Source of the DNA: Planococcus sp. APC 4015
GTDB lineage: Bacteria > Actinomycetota > Actinomycetes > Actinomycetales > Microbacteriaceae
Direction of reading: 5' to 3'
Assembly: GCA_030407505.1 (NCBI GenBank)
Contig: JASDDH010000023.1
Coordinates: 1 to 57,053 of the forward strand
DNA: 57,053 bases
In this document: positions 1 to 8,438 of the stretch, one piece after another
Layout of the letters: each line of letters opens with the position of its first letter
How positions within the stretch are numbered: the first letter of the stretch is position 1
Notes under the pieces: model-generated
What the model was told of the DNA's origin: nothing
Database searches by the model: none
What the model saw: the letters and a program-made list of their open reading frames with translations, nothing else
Program-made: the position numbers and the translations under genes

Positions 1-70
1 GTAGCCGTACCCCGGCGCACCGGCCTACGGAGCCCCGCCGGCGTACGGCTACGCACCCGTCAAGACCAAC

Positions 71-313
71 GTGCTCGCGATCGTGTCGATGATCGCCAGC
101 ATCGTGGGCATCCTGTGGATCGTCCCGTTCTTCGGCTCGCTCGCCGGTGCGATCATGGGCCACATCTCGCTCAAGCAGATCGCGCGCACGGGAGAGAAGG
201 GTCGTGGCATGGCGCTCGCGGGCGTCATCGTCGGCTGGGCGGGTCTCGCACTGCTCATCGTGATCGCCCTGTTCATCGTCTTCGCGATCGCGGCATCCAG
301 CCAGTACAACTGA
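71..313 (+). CDS. DUF4190-like small membrane protein, 5' end uncertain
   Basis: Two hydrophobic segments (about residues 1-27 and 47-75) flank a short polar loop with HISLKQIARTGEKGRGMAL, the pattern of DUF4190 membrane proteins of unknown function. The GTG at 71 opens the conserved membrane part. The same frame stays open back to base 5 and encodes a Pro/Tyr/Gly/Ala-rich stretch typical of the disordered cytoplasmic N-terminus of this family, but bases 2-4 read TAG. The gene is therefore either truncated by the window edge with a sequence error or stop, or starts at 71. No function is assigned beyond membrane localisation. Confidence 0.7.
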   Translation: MLAIVSMIASIVGILWIVPFFGSLAGAIMGHISLKQIARTGEKGRGMALAGVIVGWAGLALLIVIALFIVFAIAASSQYN

Positions 314-358
314 GCCGGGAACGGGCCCCGCTCCCGGGGACCGGCGTACTCTGGATGT

Positions 359-727
359 GTGAGGAATTCGTCCGCGCGGCCGTCGGCAACATCGTTGCCA
401 CCGTCTCCGCGCGACGGCGCCTCGGTGCGGTCGAGACGGTACCTCGTGATGATGACGATCCGCATCGTCTGCATCGCGCTGATGGTGCTCATCCAGCCGT
501 ACGGCTGGTATTCGGCCCTGTTCGCGGCGGGGGCGATCTTCCTCCCCTACGTGGCGGTCGTGATGGCGAACGTCGGCGACGACGTGCACGAGCAGGAGCG
601 GATCGCACCGGAGTTCGCGCTGTCCGAGAAGCCCGATGTCGCCGCGGCAGCCCCCGAGCCCGGGCCGACCGTCATCCGGCTGCAGGAGACCCGCGCCATC
701 GACCCTCGAGCCGGCGACCGGGAATGA
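359..727 (+). CDS. DUF3099-type two-TM membrane protein
   Basis: A 122-residue protein with a basic N-terminus, two adjacent hydrophobic segments (about residues 31-48 and 51-70: MTIRIVCIALMVLIQPYGWY and then ALFAAGAIFLPYVAVVMANV) and an acidic disordered tail. This is the actinobacterial DUF3099 pattern, function unknown. It starts with GTG at 359 and its stop overlaps the next ATG by 4 nt (ATGA), so it sits in a coupled run with the small CxxxC protein and SURF1. The first 25 residues are Ser/Arg-rich, so a later start is possible. Confidence 0.75.
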   Translation: MRNSSARPSATSLPPSPRDGASVRSRRYLVMMTIRIVCIALMVLIQPYGWYSALFAAGAIFLPYVAVVMANVGDDVHEQERIAPEFALSEKPDVAAAAPEPGPTVIRLQETRAIDPRAGDRE

Positions 728-933
728 CCGACGCCGACACGTCCGCGACCTGTTCGCGGGCGGGATGCCGCGCCCCGGCGTCGTGGCGGATCGATTGGCG
801 CAACCCGCGCATCCACACGGGCGACAGACGCAAGACCTGGGTCGCGTGCGACGAGCACGTGGGCTACCTGCGGGAATTCCTCGCCGCGCGGAGCTTCCCG
901 CTCGATGTGAGCGCGCTCGAGGCGGCGTCGTGA
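724..933 (+). CDS. Small Cys/His protein found beside SURF1
   Basis: A 69-residue protein with CSRAGC near the N-terminus, WRIDWRNPRIH in the middle and WVACDEH further on. The Cys and His residues could bind a metal. I recognise the pattern as a conserved actinobacterial protein of unknown function, sometimes labelled acetone carboxylase without support that I can see. It overlaps the DUF3099 gene upstream (ATGA) and SURF1 downstream (GTGA) by 4 nt each. The context suggests co-expression with oxidase assembly; any role there is inference. Confidence 0.75.
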   Translation: MTDADTSATCSRAGCRAPASWRIDWRNPRIHTGDRRKTWVACDEHVGYLREFLAARSFPLDVSALEAAS

Positions 934-1787
934 AGCGGGCGCCCGCGGCCGCCCGGTGGGCGGGGTACGTCGGCATCGCCATCGTGTTCGCCGTGGCCTG
1001 CGCCTTCCTGTCGCAATGGCAGTTCGACCGCAACACCGAGCGAGCGGGTCAGCTCGCCCTCGTCGAGCGCAACTACGACTCCCCCGCCGTACCCTTCGCC
1101 GACGTCGTCGCCCCCGGCGGCGACCTCGCGGCCTCCGACGAGTGGCAGCCGGTCACCCTGACGGGCGAGTACCTCTCCGATGACCAGCTGCTCGTGCGCA
1201 ACCGCCCCCACGGCGGTACCGCGGCCTTCGAGGTGCTGGTGCCGTTCCGCCTCGACGACGGGCGCGTCGTCGTCGTCAACCGCGGCTGGGTGCGGCCCGG
1301 TGTCGATCAGCCCGAGCCCGACGCCGTCCCCGCGGCGCCCTCCGGTGAGGTGACGGTGATCGCGCGCGTGCGACCGGGCGAGCCGCTCCCCTCGTCGGGG
1401 AGATCCGCCCCCGGGGGTCAGGTTCCGACGATCAGCGTGCCCCTCATCGCCGAGGCCGTATCGCCCGACACCGCCTCGGCGCTCGTGCCCGACGTCTACG
1501 CCACCATGGTGTCGGAGGACCCGGCACCGTCGACCGCGCCGAGCGCGCTCGAGGCGCCGACCGAAGACCCGGGCCCTCACCTCTCCTACGCGATCCAGTG
1601 GATCCTCTTCGCGATCATGGGCTTCATCTTCATCGGATACGTGATCCGCACCGAGATCCGCGCTCGGCGCGAGGACGCCGAGGACGATCAGCAGACGGAT
1701 GCCGCCGCGCGCCGCCCCGCGGCATCCCCTCGCCGTCATGATCGTGACGCCGACGACGAAGACGCCCTGCTCGACGCGACCCGCTGA
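930..1787 (+). CDS. SURF1-family cytochrome oxidase assembly protein
   Basis: A 285-residue membrane protein with the SURF1 layout: an N-terminal TM helix (about residues 10-27) followed by the SQWQFDRN segment, a large extracytoplasmic domain with DEWQPVTLTGEYL, LLVRNRPH and VVVNRGWV, and a C-terminal TM helix (HLSYAIQWILFAIMGFIFIGYV). SURF1 proteins assist heme A insertion and assembly of the aa3 oxidase at the membrane, which fits ctaA and ctaB later in the window. The start is GTG at 930, overlapping the preceding stop. The tail after the second helix is acidic and Arg-rich. Confidence 0.88.
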   Translation: MKRAPAAARWAGYVGIAIVFAVACAFLSQWQFDRNTERAGQLALVERNYDSPAVPFADVVAPGGDLAASDEWQPVTLTGEYLSDDQLLVRNRPHGGTAAFEVLVPFRLDDGRVVVVNRGWVRPGVDQPEPDAVPAAPSGEVTVIARVRPGEPLPSSGRSAPGGQVPTISVPLIAEAVSPDTASALVPDVYATMVSEDPAPSTAPSALEAPTEDPGPHLSYAIQWILFAIMGFIFIGYVIRTEIRARREDAEDDQQTDAAARRPAASPRRHDRDADDEDALLDATR

Positions 1788-1810
1788 TCCGCGCTGTTCG
1801 GGCGCAGATC
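1786..1810. terminator. Possible hairpin after SURF1
   Basis: The arms GATCCGCGC (1786-1794) and GCGCAGATC (1802-1810) pair over 9 bp with one non-Watson-Crick position and a 7-nt loop, starting at the SURF1 stop codon. The downstream ABC-F gene converges on this spot. There is no U-tract, so the call is tentative. Confidence 0.35.
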
Positions 1811-1931
1811 CGTCACGCCATGCCGCCCGGCGCGTCGCGTCGCGAGCGATCGGCGCCCCGGATCGGGCACTGCTGCGGTGGATCGGCCGTCGGTTCGATA
1901 CGCCGCGGCAGCTCGACCCGGCGTTTGTTGA

Positions 1932-3530
1932 TCAGGCGAGCGTGATCAGGTCCGCGTAGTCGCGGCCCCAGATGTCTTCGACACCGTCCGGCAGGATGAG
2001 AACGCGCTCGGGGTTGAGCGCCTCCACGGCGCCCTCGTCGTGCGAGACGAGGACGACGGCGCCCTCGTAGTGCGAGAGCGCTCCGAGGATCTCCTCGCGG
2101 GACGCGGGGTCGAGGTTGTTCGTCGGCTCGTCGAGCAGCAGCATGTTCGCCGACGAGACCACGAGGGTCGCGAGCGACAGACGGGTCTTCTCGCCGCCCG
2201 AGAGCACTCCGGCGGGCTTGAGCACGTCGTCGCCGGTGAACAGGAACGATCCGAGCACCTTGCGCGCCTCGGTCGCGTTGATGTCGGGAGCAGCCGACAT
2301 CATGTTCTCCAGCACCGAGCGGTTCACGTCGAGGTTCTCGTGCTCCTGCGCGTAGTAGCCGATCTTGAGGCCGTGCCCGGGAAGCAGTTCGCCCGTGTCG
2401 GGCTGATCGACGCCGGCGAGGATGCGCAGCAGCGTCGTCTTTCCGGCACCGTTGAACCCGAGGATCACGACCTTCGAGCCGCGGTCGATGGCGAGGTCGA
2501 CGTCGGTGAAGATCTCGAGCGAGCCGTACGATTTCGACAGCCCGGTCGCCATCAGCGGCGTCTTGCCGCAGGGCGCAGGCTTGGGGAACCGCAGCTTCGC
2601 GACGCGCTCCTCCTGTCGCACCTCGTCCAGGCCCGACAGCATCTTCTCGGCGCGGGCGACCATCTGGTGCGCCGCCGCGGCCTTGGAGGCCTTCGCGCCG
2701 AAGCGCGCGGCCTGCATCTGCAGCTGGGTCGCCTTCTTCTCGACGCCGGCGCGCTCCTTCTTGCGGCGCTCCTCGTCGGCCACCCGCTGGCGCAGGTAGT
2801 TCTTCCAGTTCATGTTGTACGTGTCGATGACCTGGCGGTTGGCGTCGAGGTAGAACACGCGGTTGACCGTCTCGCCCACGAGCTCGACGTCGTGGCTGAT
2901 CACGATCAGCCCGCCCTTGTAGTTCTTGAGGAACTCACGCAGCCACACGACGCTGTCGGCGTCGAGGTGGTTCGTCGGCTCGTCGAGGATCATCGAGTCC
3001 GCGTCCGAGAACAGGATGCGGGCGAGCTCGATGCGGCGGCGCTGGCCGCCCGACAGCGTCGACAGCGGCTGATCGAGCAGCCGGTCGGGCAGCGAGAGGT
3101 TGTGCGAGATCGTCGCCGCCTCGGCCTCGGCGGTGTAGCCGCCGAGTGCCTCGAAGCGCTCGGTGAGGTGCGCGTAGCGCTTCATCGCCTTCGCGGCGAC
3201 CTTGTCGTCGGAATCGCCCATCGCGATCGCGGCGTCGTTCATCTCGATGGCCAGGGTGCCGAGCCCGCGTGCATCGAGGATGCGCGTGCGCGCCAGCATG
3301 GTCGGGTCACCCGTGCGGGGGTCCTGCGGCAGGTACCCGAGCTCACCCGACCGCTCGACCTTGCCGTCGGCGGGCGGCAGGTCGCCGGCCAGCACCTTGG
3401 TCAGGGTCGTCTTGCCGGCGCCGTTGCGACCGACCAGACCGATCTTGTCGCCCGCCGACACGCGGAACGACACGTCCGACATGAGGACGCGGGCGCCCAC
3501 GCGGATCTCGAGATCGTGCACGGCGAGCAC
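1932..3530 (-). CDS. ABC-F family ATPase, ribosome-associated type
   Basis: A 532-residue protein with two ABC ATPase domains and no membrane segment. Domain 1 has the Walker A GRNGAGKTT (about residue 35), the signature LSGGQRRRIELAR and Walker B MILDEPTNHLD. Domain 2 has GFNGAGKTT, LSGGEKTRLSLA and LLLDEPTNNLD. The roughly 80-residue basic linker between them (QRVADEERRKKERAGVEKK) is the P-site tRNA interaction motif of ABC-F translation factors. These proteins bind the ribosomal E site and rescue or regulate translation; some give antibiotic resistance. I cannot tell the subfamily. The gene stands alone, convergent with SURF1 and divergent from bioY. Confidence 0.9.
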   Translation of the reverse strand: MLAVHDLEIRVGARVLMSDVSFRVSAGDKIGLVGRNGAGKTTLTKVLAGDLPPADGKVERSGELGYLPQDPRTGDPTMLARTRILDARGLGTLAIEMNDAAIAMGDSDDKVAAKAMKRYAHLTERFEALGGYTAEAEAATISHNLSLPDRLLDQPLSTLSGGQRRRIELARILFSDADSMILDEPTNHLDADSVVWLREFLKNYKGGLIVISHDVELVGETVNRVFYLDANRQVIDTYNMNWKNYLRQRVADEERRKKERAGVEKKATQLQMQAARFGAKASKAAAAHQMVARAEKMLSGLDEVRQEERVAKLRFPKPAPCGKTPLMATGLSKSYGSLEIFTDVDLAIDRGSKVVILGFNGAGKTTLLRILAGVDQPDTGELLPGHGLKIGYYAQEHENLDVNRSVLENMMSAAPDINATEARKVLGSFLFTGDDVLKPAGVLSGGEKTRLSLATLVVSSANMLLLDEPTNNLDPASREEILGALSHYEGAVVLVSHDEGAVEALNPERVLILPDGVEDIWGRDYADLITLA

Positions 3531-3758
3531 AGCGGACGTCCGTTCTTTTCAGGTGGAGAGGATTGCGGCCGATGGGCCAAACCCCCAGTCTACCGGCCGC
3601 GCACCTGAGGCTCACCCGAGCGCGACGTTCACGAACCGCACAGAGATCGATGCGGCCGTCGTTGGACGGCATCCAAGAAGTCGCGGGCGGTCACCCCTAG
3701 GCTGAGATCCGGATGCCGCCACCCGGCGGCCGCGCACCGCTCGACGCCAAGGAGTTCC

Positions 3759-4391
3759 ATGTCCTCCCTCGCCCCGCCCCGCCGGCTCCCCGTCCTGGCA
3801 GACCTTCTCGGCCGTCCGTCCACCCGGGCGCGTGCGTTCGCCGTCGACGCGACGCTCGTGCTCGCCGGCGTCTCGCTCGTGGCCCTGCTGGCGAAGGTCT
3901 CGTTCTTCATCGGTCCCGTGCCGATCACCGGTCAGACGCTCGGCGTGATCGTGGTCGGCGCCGCCCTCGGTGCACGCCGCGGCGCCGCCGCGCTCACCAC
4001 TTACATGCTCATCGGACTCGCGGGGCTCCCGGTGTTCGCCGGCGCCGTCGCCGGACCCGCCTATGTGCTGTCGCCGTCGTTCGGGTTCATCCTCGGCTTC
4101 ATCCCCGCCGCCTTCGTCGCGGGCTGGTTCGCCGAGCGCGCATGGGACCGCAAGCCCTGGCTGGCCTTCATCGGCTTCGTCGCGGCGAGCATCGTGCCGT
4201 TCCTCGTCGGCGTGCCCTACATGGCCGTGATCCTGGCGACCGTCCTCGGAGCCGACGTCACGGTCGCCTCGGTCATGGAGGCCGGCGTGCTGCCGTTCAT
4301 CGTCCCCGGCCTCATCAAGGCGGCGTTCGCCGCGGTGCTGATCCCGGGCGCATGGCTTCTCGTGCGCGGCGCGGATTCGCGCAAGAGCTGA
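3759..4391 (+). CDS. bioY: BioY, biotin-binding S component of an ECF transporter
   Basis: A 210-residue integral membrane protein with about six hydrophobic segments. The diagnostic BioY stretch is visible: VPITGQTLGVIVVGAALGARRGAAA, then LIGLAGLPVFAG and GFILGFIPAAFVAGWFAER. It captures biotin at the cytoplasmic membrane, usually with an EcfT (BioN) and an EcfA ATPase (BioM). Neither partner is adjacent, so this would be a solitary BioY using a shared ECF module encoded elsewhere. The ribosome site AAGGAG (3749-3754) precedes the ATG. A very strong hairpin follows 14 nt after the stop. Confidence 0.93.
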   Translation: MSSLAPPRRLPVLADLLGRPSTRARAFAVDATLVLAGVSLVALLAKVSFFIGPVPITGQTLGVIVVGAALGARRGAAALTTYMLIGLAGLPVFAGAVAGPAYVLSPSFGFILGFIPAAFVAGWFAERAWDRKPWLAFIGFVAASIVPFLVGVPYMAVILATVLGADVTVASVMEAGVLPFIVPGLIKAAFAAVLIPGAWLLVRGADSRKS

Positions 4392-4405
4392 CCGCGGCAT
4401 CCCTT

Positions 4406-4450
4406 CACGAAAGAGAACCCCGGCCTCGTGGGCCGGGGTTCTCTTTCGTG
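4406..4450. terminator. Bidirectional terminator between bioY and the siderophore receptor
   Basis: A perfect 20-bp inverted repeat, left arm 4406-4425 and right arm 4431-4450, with a 5-nt loop (TCGTG). The top of the stem is GC-rich (CCCCGGCC). On the plus strand the descending arm contains TTCTCTTTC, so the stem serves bioY; by symmetry it also lies 12 nt past the stop of the minus-strand receptor gene. Confidence 0.93.
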
Positions 4451-4461
4451 TGCTCGGGGGC

Positions 4462-5487
4462 TCAGCCCTGGGCCGCCGCCGTCGCCGCAGCCAGCTTCTC
4501 GATCATGGTCGGAAGGATCCACGGCAGGGTGAGCGGGGTGGGCGTCAGAGCCGAGACCTCGGGTCCGTTGACGAAGGCCGCCACGGCGCCGTTCTTCACG
4601 GCCGGGATCAGCTGTGCGGTCGTCGACGAGAGGAAGGCCTCTTCAGCGCCCTCGTCGACGAAGGTCAGGACGACCTCCGCATCGATCTGGTCCAGATTCT
4701 CCGGGCTCACCGTCGTGGAGAACGCCGACTCCCCCGTGTCGAGGTCGGTGACGCTCGGCGGAGACACGAAGCCCAGGTCCTCGAGGATCGCGACGCGGGG
4801 GTCGGCGGGCAGGTACAGGTACCACGTGCCGGCGAAGTCGGTCGGGGTGGCGATCGTCGTGCCCTCGAACTCGGGGTGCGCCGCTGCAGCCTCCGCGACC
4901 TGCGCGTCGAGATCGGTCAGGATGTCGGCCGCCTCGGTCTCCAGCCCCAGCGCCTCGCCGGTGAGCGAGACGACGTCGCGCCACGGGGTCGTCCACGGCT
5001 CACCGGTGTAGGCGATGACCGGAATGCCTGCCTCGGTGACGGCGTCGAACTCCTCCTGGGTGAGACCCGAGTAGGGCGCGATGAGCACGTCCGGGTCGGT
5101 CGCCAGGAGCTCCTCGACCGAGATCTCGGTCGCCGTGCTGTCCAGGATCGTGGGCGCTTCTCCGCCGAGCTCGTCCAGTGCGTCCTCGACCCACGGCGAG
5201 ATGCGGTCATCTCCGCCGGAGTAGTCGTCTGAGGGGATCGCGACGGGGACGATGCCCAGGGCGAGCACCGCATCGGTCGCGCCCCAGCCCCACGTCGCGA
5301 CACGGGTGGGCGCCGATTCGATCACGGCGTCGCCGAGCGAGCTCGAGATCGTCACGGGGAACGCGCCGTCGCCGGCCGCGCCGGTGTCGGTGTCCGTGGT
5401 GTCGGTGGACCCGCCCGAGCATCCGGCGAGGACGAGGGCGAAGGCGGCCGTGGCGACGAGAGCGCCTGCTTTACGGGAGAGCATCAT
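4462..5487 (-). CDS. Iron-siderophore ABC transporter substrate-binding lipoprotein
   Basis: A 341-residue FecB/FepB-type receptor. The N-terminus is a lipoprotein signal with lipobox LAGC (Cys23), followed by a Ser/Thr/Asp linker. The body resembles a periplasmic-binding-protein type III fold: VATWGWGATDAVLALGIVPVAI, then PDVLIAPYSGLTQEEFDAVTEAGIPVIAY. It captures ferric siderophore on the outer face of the membrane and hands it to the two FecCD permeases. I chose ATG 5487, preceded by AAGGAAG, over an upstream in-frame start at 5538 that would add residues before the signal peptide. It is the last gene of the operon, 58 nt after the ATPase gene. Confidence 0.92.
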   Translation of the reverse strand: MMLSRKAGALVATAAFALVLAGCSGGSTDTTDTDTGAAGDGAFPVTISSSLGDAVIESAPTRVATWGWGATDAVLALGIVPVAIPSDDYSGGDDRISPWVEDALDELGGEAPTILDSTATEISVEELLATDPDVLIAPYSGLTQEEFDAVTEAGIPVIAYTGEPWTTPWRDVVSLTGEALGLETEAADILTDLDAQVAEAAAAHPEFEGTTIATPTDFAGTWYLYLPADPRVAILEDLGFVSPPSVTDLDTGESAFSTTVSPENLDQIDAEVVLTFVDEGAEEAFLSSTTAQLIPAVKNGAVAAFVNGPEVSALTPTPLTLPWILPTMIEKLAAATAAAQG

Positions 5488-5545
5488 GCTGCTTCCTTTC
5501 CTTGGTGGAGGTGGTTGGTGGGTGTCGAGGGGTGTCACGCCTGGG

Positions 5546-6367
5546 TCATTCGGGATCTGCGGTGGTGTGGGATCCGCCGGGGACGGGCACGACCAGCGGT
5601 GTGCCGGTGAGCGGATCGTCCACGACGATGGAGTCGAGGGCGAACGCCGACGAGACGATCTCAGAGGTGAGGACGTCCTTCGGAGGACCGTGGGCGATGA
5701 CGCGTCCGTCCGCCATCACCACGAGCTCGTCCGCGTAGCGGGCGGCGAGATTCAAGTCGTGCAGGACCGCCACGATGGTCGTCCCCCGTTCCCGGTTGAG
5801 TTCCCTCAGCAGATCGAGCAGATCCAGCTGGTGGCTCAGGTCGAGGAACGTCGTCGGCTCGTCCAACAGGAGGATCGCCGGATCCTGCGCGAGCGCCATC
5901 GCGATCCAGACGCGCTGGCGCTGGCCTCCCGAGAGATCGCCGACCGGTCGCTCGGCCAGTTCGGAGGTTCCCGTCCGCCGCATCGCCTCGTCGACGATCG
6001 ACGAATCGCGTGCGCTCCAGCGGGCGAAGAGTCCGCGATGAGGATGCCGGCCGCGGGAGACGAGTTCGGCGACCGTCAGCCCCTCGGGAGCGATCGGATG
6101 CTGGGGAAGCAGACCCACCTGACGCGCGTACTGCACGCGCGGGATGCGGGCGACGTCCGCGCCGTCGAGCTCGACGGTGCCCGACATCGCGGGGCGCAGC
6201 CGGGCGAGTGCGCCCAGGAGCGTCGACTTGCCGCACGCGTTGGCCCCGATGATCATCGTCACCCGCCCGGGTGCGATGTCGAGATCGAGCCCGTCGATCA
6301 CGGTGCGTCCCGGGTATCCGGCCGTAAGTCCCCTCACTCCCAGGCGCGGCATCGTCGGAGCGGTCAT
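5546..6367 (-). CDS. Iron-siderophore ABC transporter ATP-binding protein (FecE/FepC type)
   Basis: A 273-residue ABC ATPase: Walker A GANACGKST (about residue 41), Q-loop LLPQHP, signature LSGGQRQRVWIAMALAQ, Walker B ILLLDEPTTFLDL and H-loop HDLNLAARYADELVVMADG, all as in FecE/FepC. It powers ferric-siderophore import through the adjacent permeases. ATG 6367 overlaps the permease stop by 4 nt, indicating translational coupling. Confidence 0.93.
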   Translation of the reverse strand: MTAPTMPRLGVRGLTAGYPGRTVIDGLDLDIAPGRVTMIIGANACGKSTLLGALARLRPAMSGTVELDGADVARIPRVQYARQVGLLPQHPIAPEGLTVAELVSRGRHPHRGLFARWSARDSSIVDEAMRRTGTSELAERPVGDLSGGQRQRVWIAMALAQDPAILLLDEPTTFLDLSHQLDLLDLLRELNRERGTTIVAVLHDLNLAARYADELVVMADGRVIAHGPPKDVLTSEIVSSAFALDSIVVDDPLTGTPLVVPVPGGSHTTADPE

Positions 6368-7398
6368 AGGGCACGTCCTTTCGACGTCGCGAGAAGCCAC
6401 AGCAGGAAGACCGCGCCCAGCGCGCCGGTGACGACCCCGACCGGGACGGCGACGCCGGGAATCGCGAACTGGGCGACGAGATCGGATGCCGCCAGCAACG
6501 CCGCGCCCACGATCGCACTCGCACCGATCGCGATCGAGCCGTGCGCGATCAGCGGACGCGCGATGGCGGGGGCGCACAGGGCGATGAACGAGATCGGCCC
6601 CGTGAAGGCGCACGTGACCGCCGTGAGGAGAACAGACAAGAGGACGACGGCGACGCGGACGGCTCCCGGGCGGACGCCGAGGCCCGTGGCGGTGGAGAAC
6701 CCGAGGACAGCGACGGGCAGCCGGCGCGCGAGCACCACGAGCGCGGGGACGGTCACGACCCAGGTGGCGGCCAGCACGAGCACCTGCCACCAGGGAGTGG
6801 TCGACAGGCTGCCGGTGATCCACACGAGTGCCGACTGAGCCTGCGGGAGCTGCGCGCGGGTCAGGAGGTAGCCCACGACCGACGCCGACAGGAAGGACAC
6901 CCCGATACCCGCGAGGATGAGACGGAAGCCCGCGGCCTGTCCGCGCGCGGCCGCCAGCAGAAGCAGCGATGCCAGCAGTCCGCCGACGAACGCCAACCCC
7001 GCCAGCGCCGGCCCGGTGATCCCCAGGACCAGGAGCCCGAAGACCGCTGCGAGCGTGCTGCCGCCCGAGATTCCGAGCAGGTCGGGGCTCGCCAGCGGGT
7101 TGCGGAGGATGGACTGCAGCAGGGCGCCCGCGACGCCGAGGGCGGCCCCCGCGAGAAGCGCCATGGCCAGCCGCGGCAGCCTCACCTGGAACACCACATA
7201 GCGCTCGGCACGATCACCGCCGCCCACGAGCACATCCCACAGCTGTCCGATCGAGAGGGGGTAGTCGCCGATGGACAGCGACGTCACCGCGATCGCTGCG
7301 GCTGCACCGATCAGCACGAGCACGACGGTGCGTGCGCGCCGAGCCGCGTGTCGGCGCGCGAGATCGACCGGACCGGACGACAGCATCACATCCGTCAC
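6364..7398 (-). CDS. FecCD-family ferric-siderophore permease (second subunit)
   Basis: A 344-residue polytopic membrane protein of the FecCD/BtuC family. It has QVRLPRLAMALLAGAALGVAGALLQSILRNPLASPDLLGISGG, the conserved permease segment ending in the G-x-SGG turn, and a late FIALCAPAIARPLI loop that contacts the ATPase. It should form a heterodimer with the preceding permease. The GTG at 7398 overlaps the upstream stop (GTGA). The conserved loop reads CAPAIAR where the partner subunit has VVPHTLR. Confidence 0.92.
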   Translation of the reverse strand: MTDVMLSSGPVDLARRHAARRARTVVLVLIGAAAAIAVTSLSIGDYPLSIGQLWDVLVGGGDRAERYVVFQVRLPRLAMALLAGAALGVAGALLQSILRNPLASPDLLGISGGSTLAAVFGLLVLGITGPALAGLAFVGGLLASLLLLAAARGQAAGFRLILAGIGVSFLSASVVGYLLTRAQLPQAQSALVWITGSLSTTPWWQVLVLAATWVVTVPALVVLARRLPVAVLGFSTATGLGVRPGAVRVAVVLLSVLLTAVTCAFTGPISFIALCAPAIARPLIAHGSIAIGASAIVGAALLAASDLVAQFAIPGVAVPVGVVTGALGAVFLLWLLATSKGRAL

Positions 7399-8438
7399 AG
7401 CGCCACCCGACGCCCTCTCAGGACGAGCACGATGAGCACGGGCGCACCGATGAACGCGACCACCACTCCGGCCTGCACTTCGCCGGGGGGCGCGATGACA
7501 CGCCCGGCGACATCGGCCAGGAGCAGGATGGCCGCCCCCAGCGGCGCGCCGGCGGCGATCAGCCGACCGTAGGACCCACCGATGAGCGCGCGCAGCGTGT
7601 GCGGCACGACCAGCCCGAGGAACACGATGGGTCCCGCCAGCGCCGTCGCGCCACCGCTGAGCAGGACGGTGGCCGTGATGCCGAGACCACGCGTGCGGGC
7701 GACGCTGTGGCCCAGCCCCGTGGCGGTGTCGTCGCCGAGCGCGACCAGGTTGAGCCCGGGTGCGATGGCGACGGAGAGGACCACCCCCAGGAGGAGGGGA
7801 ACGAGCACGAGGGCGACGGTCTCGAGATCGCGCCCGGTCAGGGCGCCGACGGACCAGTACCGATAGACGTCCAGGGCGGCCGACTGCGTGGTGAGGATGA
7901 GGAATGTGACAGCGGTCAGACCCGCCGTCACCGCCGCACCCGTCAGGGCGAGCTTGGCAGGATTCGCTCCGTCCGGGCCGCGGGATCCGATCAGCGCGAC
8001 GAGGATGGATGCGAGTGCCGCGCCCGCGAAGGCGAACCACACGAACCCCGTCGGACGCGTCAGTCCGAGCAGCACGATGGCGCCGAGCACCGCGACCGAG
8101 GCGCCGGCGTTCACCCCCAGCAGTCCGGGATCGGCGAAGGGGTTTCGCGTGAGGCCTTGCATGACGGTGCCGGCGATCGCCAGCGCGATCCCCACCAGTG
8201 CTCCGATGATCGTGCGGGGAACCCGCTGCGTCATGACCACGACATGGTCGTTGTCGGAGGGGTCGAAGCGGAGGAAGGCCTCGACGACCGTTCCCGGCGC
8301 GATCGGACGGGCACCGACGCCGAGGCTCAGGACGACCGCGACGACGGCCACCCCCGTCACGATGACGAGGACGGTCGCGAAGCGCGCCGATCCGGGAGCG
8401 CGCCGGACCGCCACCGGCGCGCGGAGGACTTCGGTCAT
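7395..8438 (-). CDS. FecCD-family ferric-siderophore permease (first subunit)
   Basis: A 347-residue polytopic protein, partner of the permease above. Family features are QRVPRTIIGALVGIALAIAGTVMQGLTRNPFADPGLLGVNAGAS near the N-terminal third and GPIVFLGLVVPHTLRALIG, the coupling helix facing the ATPase, near the C-terminus. ATG 8438 overlaps the SIP stop by 4 nt. About eight to ten TM helices are expected from the hydrophobic pattern. Confidence 0.92.
   Translation of the reverse strand: MTEVLRAPVAVRRAPGSARFATVLVIVTGVAVVAVVLSLGVGARPIAPGTVVEAFLRFDPSDNDHVVVMTQRVPRTIIGALVGIALAIAGTVMQGLTRNPFADPGLLGVNAGASVAVLGAIVLLGLTRPTGFVWFAFAGAALASILVALIGSRGPDGANPAKLALTGAAVTAGLTAVTFLILTTQSAALDVYRYWSVGALTGRDLETVALVLVPLLLGVVLSVAIAPGLNLVALGDDTATGLGHSVARTRGLGITATVLLSGGATALAGPIVFLGLVVPHTLRALIGGSYGRLIAAGAPLGAAILLLADVAGRVIAPPGEVQAGVVVAFIGAPVLIVLVLRGRRVAL

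Noticed and set aside
3690..3715. CTGAGATCC near bioY, similar to part of the TPP riboswitch core.
   Set aside because: The rest of the conserved core is absent and bioY is a biotin gene; the match is too short.
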